Origin: Lachnospiraceae bacterium
Lineage (GTDB): Bacteria; Bacillota; Clostridia; Lachnospirales; Lachnospiraceae
Length of the DNA: 64,000 nt
Reading direction: 5' to 3'
Assembly (NCBI GenBank): GCA_015057325.1
Contig: SVEQ01000005.1
Location: 124,001 to 188,000 of the forward strand
A program made the translations under genes and the position numbers. Shown piece by piece: positions 8,784 through 18,065 of the stretch; within the stretch, counting starts at the first letter, position 1; each line of letters starts with the position of its first letter. The notes under the pieces were generated by a model that was not told the origin of the DNA, did not search any database, and saw only the letters and a program-made list of their open reading frames with translations.

Positions 8784-10427
8784 CTATGCTTCCTTTTTTG
8801 ATTTTCTGTATTCCTTAGGGGACATGCCCTGTAATCTTTTGAAAATGAAACTGAAATAATGCGGGTCTTTGTAGCCGACCTCAAAACCGACTTCTGACGT
8901 CTTCATAGCTGTACATGTAAGCAATTCCTTTGCTTTCTCCATACGCACCGTCGTCAAATATTCGATAAATGTTTCCCCGGTTTCTTTTCTGAAAATCGCA
9001 CTGAAATGATTAGAGCTTACATTAACGTGAGATGCTACCGTCTGAAGTGACATGTCCTCATTCTGGTAATTCTCCTGAATGTAATTTCTTGCCTTATCGA
9101 TAATTTCAGTATATTTCTTACCGGACAAACTGTTTCTGTAATCAATTGTCTTGCCCAACAATTCCTTCATGTAATCTACCGCATCATCAACGGAATTGAT
9201 GTGGCTTGTAGGATCATTTAACTCACCCATATAATCTGTTATATCACCACGTTCAACACCCATTGTCTCAAGAAATGATACCGCACTAAGAAGCGAACCC
9301 AAAAGCACGTACTGGCGAAGCATCAACGATTTGATTGCCTCTTCCATGCTGCCAAAATAATCCGTCACAAAATCCTCAAGCTCCACTCTTGAACCGTTTC
9401 TTAGGAAGTTTAATACCGATCTTTGAGATATCTTGCTGATGTCAATGTTAGTTATATCAAGATTGTCTCCGGCAACATTTGCATTCTCTGTCTGCGTCTT
9501 TTCCTCGTTGCTGTAGAATATCGAGGTGCCTTCCATCATGTATCTTTCCGAGAATCTTCTGCTGGCATCACGGTAAGACATGTTAACATCTCTTAATCGT
9601 TCTACAGGATTACCCACTGAGAGACAGAAGAACATGTCATCATATTCAGACATAATCTCAGAAAGCGATTTAATTCCGGCATCTATGTTGTTGTCCAGTT
9701 CATCCTTGGAGCCTGCTTTCTCAAGGAAGCATAAAACGTCGCCAACCTGCTCGTAGAGATATACGTGGTTGTTATCTATATAGTTTTCCTTAATCTTACT
9801 GTATATTTCCTCCTTGATTGACGAGTATTCATTAACATCCCCGCCCTTGATATCCTTTGGAAATACCTGCATAAGGAACACGTTGTACCATGCTGCGGTA
9901 ATGTCGATTCCAAGCTCCTTGCCTCTTGACAAAGATTCCTGAACCGATATTCTGCCATCTATCATATCATGCAAAAACTTCTGCTGTTCAAGCATACGAA
10001 TCTCCTCACGCTCCTCCATATACTTGATGCGTGATTCTTCTTCGCGCTTGGCACTAGCAATGTCATCGCCTATTTTCTTAAGTTCTTTCATAAGGGATTC
10101 TTCAGATACCGGTTTAAGAATGTACTCCTCAACACCTATACTGATAGCTTCTTTGGCGTAATCAAAATCATCATAACCGCTCAAAATTACTATCTTGATG
10201 TTAGGCATTTCCTTCTTAACCAGTCTTGATAATTCAAGCCCGTCCATAAAGGGCATACGGATGTCCGTAATGAGAATGTCCGGCTCCGTATTAAGAATCT
10301 TTGGATAAGCCATCTCTCCGTCTCCGGCTTCTCCCACCAATTCAAAACCATCTCTTTCCCAGTGAATGGTCTTCTTTATTCCTTCGCGTATCGCGAACTC
10401 ATCTTCTACCAAAAATACCTTGATCAT
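8784..10427 (-). CDS. Response regulator with AraC-type DNA-binding domain (YesN-like)
   Basis: A 547-aa regulator. Residues 1-120 form a receiver domain (VFLVEDEFAIREG acidic pocket; phospho-acceptor Asp in DILITDIRMPFMDG; conserved Lys in EYILKPVS). A middle region of about 300 residues, partly coiled-coil, has no family I recognise. The C-terminal 100 residues are an AraC double helix-turn-helix (VASHVNVSSNHFSAIFRK and VGYKDPHYFSFIFKR). The start is set at the ATG at 10427. An upstream in-frame start would add 17 residues encoded across a GC-rich hairpin and is less likely, although the chosen start has only a weak GGGACGG site. It probably activates the importer and perhaps the ara genes in response to sugar. 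Confidence 0.88.
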   Translation of the reverse strand: MIKVFLVEDEFAIREGIKKTIHWERDGFELVGEAGDGEMAYPKILNTEPDILITDIRMPFMDGLELSRLVKKEMPNIKIVILSGYDDFDYAKEAISIGVEEYILKPVSEESLMKELKKIGDDIASAKREEESRIKYMEEREEIRMLEQQKFLHDMIDGRISVQESLSRGKELGIDITAAWYNVFLMQVFPKDIKGGDVNEYSSIKEEIYSKIKENYIDNNHVYLYEQVGDVLCFLEKAGSKDELDNNIDAGIKSLSEIMSEYDDMFFCLSVGNPVERLRDVNMSYRDASRRFSERYMMEGTSIFYSNEEKTQTENANVAGDNLDITNIDISKISQRSVLNFLRNGSRVELEDFVTDYFGSMEEAIKSLMLRQYVLLGSLLSAVSFLETMGVERGDITDYMGELNDPTSHINSVDDAVDYMKELLGKTIDYRNSLSGKKYTEIIDKARNYIQENYQNEDMSLQTVASHVNVSSNHFSAIFRKETGETFIEYLTTVRMEKAKELLTCTAMKTSEVGFEVGYKDPHYFSFIFKRLQGMSPKEYRKSKKEA

Positions 10428-10451
10428 GTGTGTACCGTCCCGTCTAAAATT

Positions 10452-10472
10452 GCGGGGAGAAAATCTCCCCGC
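10452..10472 (-). terminator. Hairpin between araD and the regulator gene
   Basis: A perfect 8-bp GC-rich stem (GCGGGGAG with CTCCCCGC) and 5-nt loop, followed on the minus strand by AATTTTAG. The weak U-tract suggests partial termination, separating high ara expression from lower regulator expression. Confidence 0.5.
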
Positions 10473-10525
10473 GCTCATTCTTATCTTATAAATATACTAA
10501 CCCAAAACCTTCACATAATCAATTA

Positions 10526-11221
10526 TTAATTCTGTCCGTAATATGCATTTTCTCCGTGCTTTCTGAAGAAATGCTTGTCTCTTATACAATCAGGTGCAGT
10601 CTTAACCTGAGGGTTAATCAGCTCGGTTTTGAGTGCCATTTTGGCAACCTCTTCAAGCACTACCGCATTGTGTACTGCTTCGGCAGCATCCTTGCCCCAT
10701 GTAAATGGTCCATGGTTGGTGCAAAGCACTCCCGGTGTGTACATAGGATTAAGACCTCTCTTATCGAAAGTCTCAATTATTACAAGTCCCGTGTTTGTTT
10801 CATAGGCTTCCTCGATTTCTTCAGGAGTGAGACTTCTCGCACAAGGAATCTCTCCATAGAAATAATCGGCATGAGTTGTTCCGTATAAAGGGATACTTCT
10901 TCCTGCCTGAGCCCACGAGGTTGCTTCCGGTGAGTGAGTGTGCACAACACCACCAATCTCCGGGTATCTCTTATAAAGTTCTAAATGAGTCGGTGTGTCA
11001 GAAGACGGCTTATACTTGCCTTCCACTTTATTACCCTCAAGATCCATAACGACCATATCATCCGGTGTCATGGTCTTATAGTCCACACCACTTGGCTTAA
11101 TTACAAATAAGCCGGACTCTCTGTCAATTCCACTTACATTTCCCCATGTATATGTTACAAGGCCACGGCGGGGTAGCTCCATGTTGGCCTCAAAAACTGC
11201 CTTCTTTAAATCTTCTAACAT
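10526..11221 (-). CDS. araD: L-ribulose-5-phosphate 4-epimerase
   Basis: A 231-aa class II aldolase-family protein, the same length as E. coli AraD. It converts L-ribulose 5-phosphate to D-xylulose 5-phosphate, the last step linking L-arabinose to the pentose phosphate pathway. Visible motifs are [19 protein letters not shown] near residues 27-45, [11 protein letters not shown], and the zinc ligands in [14 protein letters not shown] and [14 protein letters not shown], plus NHGPFTWG. The ATG at 11221 has AAAGGAAA upstream; the upstream in-frame start would lie inside a palindromic repeat. It is separated from araB by that repeat (217 bp gap), yet it is co-oriented and has no clear promoter of its own. 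Confidence 0.95.
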   Translation of the reverse strand: MLEDLKKAVFEANMELPRRGLVTYTWGNVSGIDRESGLFVIKPSGVDYKTMTPDDMVVMDLEGNKVEGKYKPSSDTPTHLELYKRYPEIGGVVHTHSPEATSWAQAGRSIPLYGTTHADYFYGEIPCARSLTPEEIEEAYETNTGLVIIETFDKRGLNPMYTPGVLCTNHGPFTWGKDAAEAVHNAVVLEEVAKMALKTELINPQVKTAPDCIRDKHFFRKHGENAYYGQN

Positions 11222-11248
11222 ATTAAGTTTCCTTTCATAAATTTTTCT

Positions 11249-11437
11249 GCACCTTGTTATACTTATTCGATATGTGTGGATTCGCATAGTTCCAACGCAG
11301 ACACGTTCTCACTCCGTTTTATTACGCAGCGGTACTAAGTTCGCATTTCATGCTCACTAAGTGCCGGCGTATAAAAAGGGTCTGCTTATGAAAACTATAC
11401 AAATCCACACATTAATTATACATTTTAAACAAGGTGC
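11249..11437 (-). repeat. Palindromic repeat, copy A (core 11274-11410)
   Basis: This copy fills the araB-araD gap. The core is 137 bp with terminal inverted repeats of 18 bases (GTGTGGATTCGCATAGTT against GTGTGGATTTGTATAGTT when read inward), and a further outer pair (GCACCTTGTT at 11249-11258 with AACAAGGTGC at 11428-11437). Inside are blocks shared with copies B and C: CGCAGACACG, AGCGGTACTAA, CGCATTT, TAAGTGCCG and GTCTGCTT. The mismatches between arms are mostly of the kind that become G-U pairs in RNA. No coding potential is visible. Confidence 0.8.
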
Positions 11438-11438
11438 T

Positions 11439-13025
11439 TTACAAGGTTTCAACTGCTGCCTTCTCGATTGGCAAAGTTTTCTTGAAAGTTTCCATAAAGG
11501 CGTTGAATCCGGCGATGTCTTCGTCGGAAGCGGTAATGGTGCTTCCTGTTTCGCCTGCAAAGATTGTGTTATTCAAGTAGTCTGAGAGCGACGGTTTATT
11601 CTCCAGTGATGCGTAAAGGGCAAGTATTGCAATACCCCATGCGCCACCTTCACCGGCTGTTTCCATTACTGTTACAGGACCTCCTGTTGCTGCCGACATT
11701 ATACGCTGGCCAACCTCTGGTGTTTTGAAGAAACCACCATGGCCGTAAAGCTTATCAACCTTAACCTGCTCTTCATTAAACAATATATCCAAACCATACT
11801 TAAGTGTACTAACTGCTGAGTACAAATGCAACCTCATAAAGTTGGCAAATGTAAAGTTGGCATCTACCTTTCTGGCAAATACAGGTCTTCCTTCATCAAA
11901 GCCCGTTACAGGTTCACCCGAGAAATAGTTAAAGCCTACAAGACCACCACAATCAGGTTCGCCCACATCTCCTGCCTTAAACATTGTTGTAAAGAGCTTA
12001 TTCTGGTCAATCTCAAATCCCATTGCCTCAGAAAACTCTGTAAATATCTTAGCCCACGCATTGATGTCCGAAGTACAGTTATTACAATGTACCATTGCGA
12101 CATCATCTCCGGCAGGAGTTGTAACAACATCTATTTCCTCATGGACAGCATTTAACGCTTTCTCCATAACAACCATTGCAAATATTGAAGTTCCTGCGGA
12201 TACGTTACCGGTACGAACGCCAACGCTGTTAGTTGCGGTCATTCCTGTTCCTGCATCACCTTCAGGAGGACATAGCATAATTCCCGGCTGAAGCATTCCC
12301 GACGGGTCAAGCTTCTTAACGCCTTCTTGTGTAAGTGTTCCTGCATTTTCACCCGCTACAAGCACCTTAGGAAGAATGTCTGCAAGCTTCCATGTATAGC
12401 CGTCTGCCTTAACAAGTTTCTCAAACTTCTCAATATATTCCTTGTTGTAATCTTTAGTTGTGCTGTCGATTGGGAACATTCCCGAAGCATCACCGACACC
12501 AAGTACCTTCTCTCCCGTCAACTGCCAATGAATGTAGCCTGCAAGCGTTGTAAAGAATGTCACATCCTTAACGTGAGGCTCCTTATTAAGCATTGCCTGA
12601 TAGAGATGCGAAATGCTCCATCTTTGCGGAATGTTAAAGCCAAACTCCTTCGTAAGCTTGCTTGCTGCTTCCTCAGTAATCGTGTTTCTCCAGGTTCTAA
12701 ATGGTACAAGCAGATTGTCATTTTTATCAAATGCCATGTAACCATGCATCATTGCCGAAAAACCAATTGCACGAACTTTTCTGATTACCGTATCATACTG
12801 AAGGTTTACGTCTGCCAACAAATCAGAATATGCATCCTGCAATCCGTGCCAGATCATATCGAGACTGTACGTCCATATGCCGTCCTCATACTGATTCTCC
12901 CAAGCATGACTTCCTGATGCTATCGGCTTGCCATCCTCATCAACGAGTACTGCCTTAATTCTTGTCGAGCCAAACTCAATACCTATAGTTGCTCTTCCTT
13001 CATCAATCAATTCACGAATGTCCAA
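11439..13025 (-). CDS. araB: L-ribulokinase (FGGY carbohydrate kinase family)
   Basis: A 528-aa FGGY kinase that phosphorylates L-ribulose with ATP in arabinose catabolism. The N-terminal phosphate loop is [19 protein letters not shown]. The C-terminal half has the GDAGTGM segment, [14 protein letters not shown] and the ATP-binding [20 protein letters not shown]. It is shorter than E. coli AraB (566 aa) but matches the AraB type common in Clostridia and Bacteroides. The start is a TTG at 13025 with AAGGAGG at ideal spacing, 16 bp after araA; the nominal upstream start would overlap araA and lacks a site. FGGY substrates are hard to assign from sequence, but the araA-araB-araD context is strong. 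Confidence 0.9.
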   Translation of the reverse strand: MDIRELIDEGRATIGIEFGSTRIKAVLVDEDGKPIASGSHAWENQYEDGIWTYSLDMIWHGLQDAYSDLLADVNLQYDTVIRKVRAIGFSAMMHGYMAFDKNDNLLVPFRTWRNTITEEAASKLTKEFGFNIPQRWSISHLYQAMLNKEPHVKDVTFFTTLAGYIHWQLTGEKVLGVGDASGMFPIDSTTKDYNKEYIEKFEKLVKADGYTWKLADILPKVLVAGENAGTLTQEGVKKLDPSGMLQPGIMLCPPEGDAGTGMTATNSVGVRTGNVSAGTSIFAMVVMEKALNAVHEEIDVVTTPAGDDVAMVHCNNCTSDINAWAKIFTEFSEAMGFEIDQNKLFTTMFKAGDVGEPDCGGLVGFNYFSGEPVTGFDEGRPVFARKVDANFTFANFMRLHLYSAVSTLKYGLDILFNEEQVKVDKLYGHGGFFKTPEVGQRIMSAATGGPVTVMETAGEGGAWGIAILALYASLENKPSLSDYLNNTIFAGETGSTITASDEDIAGFNAFMETFKKTLPIEKAAVETL

Positions 13026-13041
13026 ATATGTCGCCTCCTTT

Positions 13042-14538
13042 TTATCTGTAGAACACTTCACCAAGCTTCAAATCTCTCTTAAACTCAGGTATGGTGGTGT
13101 GCTCATTAATAAACACCGCTTCTATTCCCATAAGCTCTGCCCAGTCGCCCATCTGCTCGGCAGTCAAGTCATAAGTAAATGCTGTATGGTGCGCGCCGCC
13201 TGCCAAAATCCACGCTTCCGCACCTGTATATAAGTCAGGGTACGGTGTCCAGAAGTTGGTTGCAACCGGAAGATTTGGCATAAGCTTCTCATTTTTCTTA
13301 CACTCAACGTCATTAATGATAAGACGGAAACGGTTGCCCAAATCAACCAACGATACTGCAATTCCTCTTCCTTCCTTAGATGTGAATACAAGTCTTGCAG
13401 GGTCTTCTCTGTTACCCATCGAAAGAGGTTTAACTCTAACCGAAATCGGGCCTTCGGAAATCGAAGGACAAATCTCAAGCATGTGAGCCTCAAGTATTCC
13501 TTCCTTACCTCTTACAAGATTGTATGTATAGTCCTCCATCATGGAAGTACCCTTTGCATCCTCCATGCCTTCGGTCATAATCTTCATAAGACGTACCATC
13601 GCAGCAACCTTCCAGTCACCCTCTGCACCAAAGCCGTAGCCCTTCTCCATAAGTCTCTGAATTGCAAGACCCGGAAGCTGCTTTAATGCACCAAGGTCGC
13701 CAAAATGGGTTACGATTGCCTGATAATTCTTCTCCTCCAAAAATCTCTCAAAACCAATCTCGATACGAGCCTGCTCTGCCACATGTCTCTTAAACTGATC
13801 AGGGTCTCTGCCGTCATAAACCATCAAGTACTTCTCATAGTACTCGTCCATAAGCTTGTTAACATCTGCTTGTGACACCGCCTCAACCGACTCGATTATG
13901 TCATTGACCGGATAAGCATCAACCTCCCAGCCAAACTTAATCTGTGCCTCAACCTTGTCACCTTCCGTTACGGCAACATTTCGCATATTATCCGCAACTC
14001 TCATGACACGAATGTGACTTGACTCAATCACACCAACCGCTGTTCTCATCCACGATGCAATCTTCTTTCTGACGACCTCGTCCTTCCAGTAGCCGACAAC
14101 GACCTTTCTCTCGATACGCATACGGCTTACGATATGACCATACTCACGGTCACCGTGTGCAGCCTGATTCTCGTTCATGAAATCCATATCAATCGTATCG
14201 TACGGAATCTCCTCATTGTACTGCGTATGTAAATGAAGGAGTGGTTTTCTGTATTCCTGAAGTCCCAATATCCACGACTTTGCAGGTGAAAATGTGTGCA
14301 TCCAGGTAATTACACCGGCACAATTCTCGTCTTCATTTGCCTCATTAAATGTGCGACGTATAAGCTCGTTAGTTATAAGCACCGGTTTCCACACAACCTC
14401 GTAAGGCAACATTTTCGAGCGGTTAAGCTCCTCTACTATTTCTTTGGAATGTCTTGCAACGTGCTCTAAAACCTCGTCACCGTAAAGATCCTGAGAACCT
14501 GTACAAAACCAAAACTTGTATTGTTTCTTCTTAATCAA
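13042..14538 (-). CDS. araA: L-arabinose isomerase
   Basis: A 498-aa protein (E. coli AraA is 500). It interconverts L-arabinose and L-ribulose, the first catabolic step, in the cytoplasm with Mn2+. Recognisable segments are [13 protein letters not shown] at the N-terminus, [71 protein letters not shown] and the metal-site [14 protein letters not shown] near the C-terminus. It starts at TTG (14538) with AAGGAGG eight bases upstream; the nominal ATG further upstream has no site. It is first in the ara transcript, with a candidate operator palindrome upstream. Confidence 0.96.
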   Translation of the reverse strand: MIKKKQYKFWFCTGSQDLYGDEVLEHVARHSKEIVEELNRSKMLPYEVVWKPVLITNELIRRTFNEANEDENCAGVITWMHTFSPAKSWILGLQEYRKPLLHLHTQYNEEIPYDTIDMDFMNENQAAHGDREYGHIVSRMRIERKVVVGYWKDEVVRKKIASWMRTAVGVIESSHIRVMRVADNMRNVAVTEGDKVEAQIKFGWEVDAYPVNDIIESVEAVSQADVNKLMDEYYEKYLMVYDGRDPDQFKRHVAEQARIEIGFERFLEEKNYQAIVTHFGDLGALKQLPGLAIQRLMEKGYGFGAEGDWKVAAMVRLMKIMTEGMEDAKGTSMMEDYTYNLVRGKEGILEAHMLEICPSISEGPISVRVKPLSMGNREDPARLVFTSKEGRGIAVSLVDLGNRFRLIINDVECKKNEKLMPNLPVATNFWTPYPDLYTGAEAWILAGGAHHTAFTYDLTAEQMGDWAELMGIEAVFINEHTTIPEFKRDLKLGEVFYR

Positions 14539-14615
14539 TCCAAATCCCTCCTTGTAGGTGTTTTCCGAACAGTGTATTGTGGCAGGCAAACCATGCCACA
14601 ATAACAGATAGTATA

Positions 14616-14676
14616 ATTATAGAGCAGGCTATCATTTCATAAAAGTTGTTTTATTACGAACATTTTATAAAATGTT
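14616..14676 (-). promoter_or_regulatory. ara control region: -10 box and 18-bp perfect palindrome
   Basis: For araA the minus strand has TATAAT at 14621-14616 with a poor -35. Fifteen bp upstream of the -35 position lies a perfect 18-bp palindrome, AACATTTTATAAAATGTT (14659-14676). A strong -10, weak -35 and upstream palindrome suggest an activator site. It does not match the Bacillus AraR box I remember (ATTTGTACGTACAAAT), so another regulator is likely. It also lies about 30 bp upstream of the divergent promoter's -35 and could serve both genes. Confidence 0.5.
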
Positions 14677-14707
14677 ATGAAAATGAAGTGTTTTTTAATA
14701 AAAAATA

Positions 14708-14736
14708 TTGAGTTGATGCTTGATAAATGCTATAAT
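14708..14736 (+). promoter_or_regulatory. Promoter of the phenylacetate-CoA-ligase-like gene
   Basis: TTGAGT (14708-14713), 17-bp spacer, TATAAT (14731-14736) preceded by TGC (extended -10). The expected start near 14743 leaves a leader of about 47 nt before the ATG at 14790. Confidence 0.65.
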
Positions 14737-14789
14737 TGTAACGTTTTTGATTATAAACATATTCAGACGATAGGATAAGGAGACAGACA

Positions 14790-16112
14790 ATGGGAAATTA
14801 TTTTAATTTGGACATTGAAACAATGCCTGTTGACGACATTAAAAAGCTTCAGAGCGAGCGTCTTGTTGAACAGGTTAACCACGTATACAATAATGTCGAA
14901 TTCTACAAGAAAAAAATGGACGAAGCAGGTGTGACACCTAATGATATCAAAAGTGTGGACGACCTTCACAAACTTCCTTTTATAACAAAGGATGATCTTC
15001 GTGACCAGTATCCATATGGACTTTTGGGTGTACCTCTTAAGGATTGCGTACGTATCCATTCAACAAGCGGAACAACAGGTCGCCGCGTTGTATCATTTTA
15101 TACTCAGGATGATATCGATGTTTGGGATACTTGTTGTGCAAGAGCACTTGTTGCAGCAGGTGCAAGTGATGAGGATGTAGTTCAAGTCAGCTACGGTTTC
15201 GGACTTTTTACAGGTGGTTCAGGATTAAACGGTGGTTCTCACAAACTTGGATGTCTTACAATTCCTATGTCTTCAGGTAATACAGACCGTCAGATTCAGT
15301 TCATGGCAGATTTGGGTTCAACAGTTCTTTGTTGTACACCTTCATACGCTGCATTCCTTGGCGAGAGCATTGCAGAGCGTGGTGTTAAGGATCAGTTGAA
15401 ATTAAAGGCAGGTATCTTCGGAGCAGAAGCATGGACTGAAGAGATGCGCCACAATATTGAAAACTCTCTTGGCATTAAGGCATACGACATTTACGGACTT
15501 ACAGAAATCTCAGGTCCGGGCGTATCATTTGAGTGTTCAGAGCAGCGCGGTATGCATGTAAATGAGGATCATTTCATAGCAGAAATCATCAACCCTCAGA
15601 CCGGTGAGGTTCTTCCTGAAGGTGAGAAGGGCGAGCTCGTATTTACATGTATTACTAAGAAAGCGTTCCCGCTTATGCGTTACAGAACTCGTGATATCTG
15701 CGTTCTTTCAAGAGAGAAATGTTCCTGCGGACGTACATTCATAAGAATGAGCAAGCCGCTTGGACGTAGTGATGATATGATGGTTGTTAAGGGTGTTAAC
15801 GTATTCCCTTCACAGATAGAGACAGTTCTTCTTAACAAGGGTTATGAGGCAAACTACCAGCTTACTGTTGACCGTGTTGGAAACAGTGATACAATCGATT
15901 GTGATGTTGAGTGGTTACCAAATGATGCACCTGTAGATGATGCAGACAAGGCTGCCCGCGAGAAGAAGCTTGTATCTGCACTTAAGTCAATGCTTGGTAT
16001 CGTTGTTGGCGTTCATCTTGTGGCACCTAAGACAGTTCCAAGAAGTGAGGGTAAAGCAGTTCGTATCATCGACAAGCGTGCACTCTTCGAGGAGAGCCAG
16101 TTCAAGAAGTGA
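14790..16112 (+). CDS. paaK: Phenylacetate-CoA ligase family protein
   Basis: A 440-aa member of the AMP-forming PaaK branch of the ANL superfamily, at the usual PaaK length. It shows the phosphate-binding loop HSTSGTTGRRV near residues 90-100, the A5-type motif YGLTEISGPGVSFEC, the YRTRDIC segment and the GRSDDMMVVKGVNVFPSQIE hinge and lysine region. The family makes aryl-CoA thioesters from aryl acids, CoA and ATP. In gut Lachnospiraceae such genes often stand alone without a phenylacetate-degradation cluster, as here, and may form aryl-CoAs from amino-acid fermentation products; that role is inference. AAGGAG lies upstream, and a strong terminator follows directly, so it is monocistronic. 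Confidence 0.88.
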   Translation: MGNYFNLDIETMPVDDIKKLQSERLVEQVNHVYNNVEFYKKKMDEAGVTPNDIKSVDDLHKLPFITKDDLRDQYPYGLLGVPLKDCVRIHSTSGTTGRRVVSFYTQDDIDVWDTCCARALVAAGASDEDVVQVSYGFGLFTGGSGLNGGSHKLGCLTIPMSSGNTDRQIQFMADLGSTVLCCTPSYAAFLGESIAERGVKDQLKLKAGIFGAEAWTEEMRHNIENSLGIKAYDIYGLTEISGPGVSFECSEQRGMHVNEDHFIAEIINPQTGEVLPEGEKGELVFTCITKKAFPLMRYRTRDICVLSREKCSCGRTFIRMSKPLGRSDDMMVVKGVNVFPSQIETVLLNKGYEANYQLTVDRVGNSDTIDCDVEWLPNDAPVDDADKAAREKKLVSALKSMLGIVVGVHLVAPKTVPRSEGKAVRIIDKRALFEESQFKK

Positions 16113-16140
16113 TTAATATAATTACTACTATATATGAAGA

Positions 16141-16170
16141 AAAAGCTACGGATTATCCGTAGCTTTTTTT
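16141..16170 (+). terminator. Rho-independent terminator after the PaaK-like gene
   Basis: A 9-bp stem AGCTACGGA/TCCGTAGCT (16144-16152 with 16156-16164), a 3-nt loop and T7 give a near-ideal terminator. Confidence 0.92.
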
Positions 16171-16253
16171 GTTGCTAACACAAGTATAGTATGTTATCTT
16201 CTATAATAGAAAAAGTGTTCGTGATTTTTATCATATTATACGGGAGGATTTAT

Positions 16254-17864
16254 ATGAAAACAAACAAAGAACGAAAAATAAGTCACTTATCAAAGCTTTT
16301 ACTTTTTGCATTGCTAATTGTGTTAATTCCTACAGCTAAAGCACAAGCAAAAACGTACAACCTTGTAACCGATCACAAAGCATTAAAAGTAGACGATCTT
16401 TTGATTGCAAACACCGATAAGTTATATTTTGAGGGAGATAATTCATCAACCGCAGAATTCAGATACAACGATATTGATGGCAGTAACCTAATTGCAAATA
16501 ATATTTCTGCCAACACTCCTATCTTTGCGTACGACAAAACTGTCCTTAACAATAATAGAGGCGGCGGTCCTGCTGTCACATCCCTCAAAGCAAATCCTTC
16601 TGATTTTGTAGGATGGCTTGTGACTGACATACAATGGGGTCCCGACTCTGTCTGGGGAGAAGAAGTTTTAATAAGTTTAACTCTTAAAGCCGTAGCAATC
16701 GGTACCACTTTTGATATAGACTATTATGTAGATGGCGTTAAGGAAAACGACAAATACAATATAGACGGATATCCACTATCGTATACTTATGGCACACGAG
16801 AAGTTATTCCAACACAAAACGAGCCTTCAAAACCACATCACCAATTCTTGGGATGGTACAGGCAGGTTAACGGTATTGTTACCGACAAGCGCATTACTGA
16901 AATAACACCTAACGACTACGGCGATTTCATACTTGTCGCAAAGTTTAAGTTGGATAATTTCAAAATCACATACCATCTTGACGGTGGTGTTAACAATCCT
17001 GCCAACCCCGCATTGCGAGATTACGGTACAGCCGTAACTCTACTTCCGGCTACAAAAGAAGGTTATGAATTCTTAGGTTGGTACACAGGTACTGTTACAC
17101 CATATACTGTTATTTACGACACTAAGGTTGAAACCATTCCTGCTGATTACACATCCGACATAACCTTAATTGCAAAATTCTTAGATAAGAATTCTCCAAG
17201 TGATAATGGCGACGGAAACAAGAAGCGTATTACCGCTGCAGACCTTGATAAACTTAACAAAAACTCAACAAAGTCAGAAGGCGATCTTGCCAACTCATCA
17301 TTTGGTATGTTGTTTGCCCGTTCAATCAAATATACCAAGAATTCAATTACCCTTAAATGGAAGAAAGTTGACGGTGCTGACGGATACATTATTTACGGAA
17401 ACCGTTGCAACCACAAAAAGAAAAAATATAATTACGAGTACATTACAACTATCAAGAAAGCATCCACAACCAAATGGACTGCCAAGAAACTTCAGAAAAA
17501 TCGCTATTACAAGTTCTATCTTGCAGCTTATAAAGAAGTAAATGGCGAAAAGGAAATTATCTGTACATCAAAAACTGTTCATGCAACAACCATAAGTTCA
17601 GAATTTGGTGTAGCACAGTCAATCAAACTTAACAAGCCAAAAACAACACTTTCTGTCGGGAAAACATTTAAGATTAAGGCAAAAGAGACAAACAAAAGCA
17701 GACGAATTGCTTCACACAGAGCAATATGCTATGAATCATCTGATACAAATGTTGCAACCGTTGATAAGAACGGTAAAGTGAAAGCAGTCGCTAAAGGAAA
17801 GTGCAAAATCTGGATTTATGCACAAAACGGATTATATACCGTATTTAGCGTAACGGTAAAATAG
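16254..17864 (+). CDS. Secreted surface protein with InlB-type repeats, a fibronectin-III-like and a bacterial Ig-like domain
   Basis: A 536-aa exported protein starting at the ATG preceded by GGGAGG. A signal peptide (KLLLFALLIVLIPTAKAQA) is cleaved near residue 31. Residues about 35-170 form an uncharacterised domain resembling cohesin or adhesin segments. Two InlB B-repeat (Flg_new) modules follow at about 175-313, each with FLGWY and ending LVAKF or LIAKF. A fibronectin-III-like domain lies at about 345-445 (SITLKWKKVDGADGYIIY, YYKFYLAAYK). A Big_2 domain (SIKLNKPKTTLSVGKTFKIKA to the C-terminus) closes it. No LPXTG or SLH anchor is visible, so attachment is unknown. Such domain sets occur in adhesins and polymer-binding proteins. 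It shares a short operon with a 61-aa gene. Confidence 0.75.
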   Translation: MKTNKERKISHLSKLLLFALLIVLIPTAKAQAKTYNLVTDHKALKVDDLLIANTDKLYFEGDNSSTAEFRYNDIDGSNLIANNISANTPIFAYDKTVLNNNRGGGPAVTSLKANPSDFVGWLVTDIQWGPDSVWGEEVLISLTLKAVAIGTTFDIDYYVDGVKENDKYNIDGYPLSYTYGTREVIPTQNEPSKPHHQFLGWYRQVNGIVTDKRITEITPNDYGDFILVAKFKLDNFKITYHLDGGVNNPANPALRDYGTAVTLLPATKEGYEFLGWYTGTVTPYTVIYDTKVETIPADYTSDITLIAKFLDKNSPSDNGDGNKKRITAADLDKLNKNSTKSEGDLANSSFGMLFARSIKYTKNSITLKWKKVDGADGYIIYGNRCNHKKKKYNYEYITTIKKASTTKWTAKKLQKNRYYKFYLAAYKEVNGEKEIICTSKTVHATTISSEFGVAQSIKLNKPKTTLSVGKTFKIKAKETNKSRRIASHRAICYESSDTNVATVDKNGKVKAVAKGKCKIWIYAQNGLYTVFSVTVK

Positions 17865-17873
17865 GAGTTTGAT

Positions 17874-18059
17874 ATGGAGAATCAATATTTTAAGGAAGCA
17901 CTCGGTAACTTTGTTACAGACTTTAATTACGGTGGTGCCATACGCCATCTTGTCAATCACGGCTATGACGCCGAACAAATAAAAAGGGAGTTTAATTACC
18001 CCCTCTCCATAGATGCAATCCAAAAAATAATTGATGATTACAAGAGCAGTCAGAAATGA
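17874..18059 (+). CDS. Small conserved-looking protein, 61 aa, unknown function
   Basis: It begins nine bases after the surface-protein stop, with GGAG upstream of its ATG, and ends just before a terminator, which supports translation. The product is soluble and predicted helical: FKEALGNFVTDFNYGGAIRHLVNHGYDAEQIKREFNY resembles a short helix-turn-helix-like arrangement but matches no family I can name. Its stop codon lies inside the shared bidirectional terminator. Function unknown; co-transcription with the surface protein is the only clue. Confidence 0.6.
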   Translation: MENQYFKEALGNFVTDFNYGGAIRHLVNHGYDAEQIKREFNYPLSIDAIQKIIDDYKSSQK

Positions 18060-18065
18060 CTGCTC
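18044..18065. terminator. Bidirectional terminator shared by two convergent genes
   Basis: GAGCAGTCA/TGACTGCTC, a 9-bp perfect stem with a GAAA tetraloop, overlaps the last codons of the 61-aa gene on the plus strand and directly abuts the GH5 stop codon on the minus strand. The U-tracts are short (TATTT on plus, TTGT on minus). Confidence 0.65.

Noticed and set aside
10428-10478. Longer N-terminus for the YesN-like regulator
   Set aside because: The extra 17 codons run across a GC-rich terminator-like hairpin and precede the conserved receiver start MIKVFLVEDE.
11222-11287. Longer N-terminus for araD
   Set aside because: It would begin inside the palindromic repeat; the shorter form has the exact length of known AraD proteins and a ribosome-binding site.
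11249-11437. Repeat copy A as an insertion sequence or integron attC site
   Set aside because: No transposase or integrase frame, no cassette array, and the conserved blocks do not match attC core sites.
12327-12917. 196-codon plus-strand open frame inside araB
   Set aside because: Antisense to araB with Cys/Lys-rich composition typical of a shadow frame; no conserved motif.
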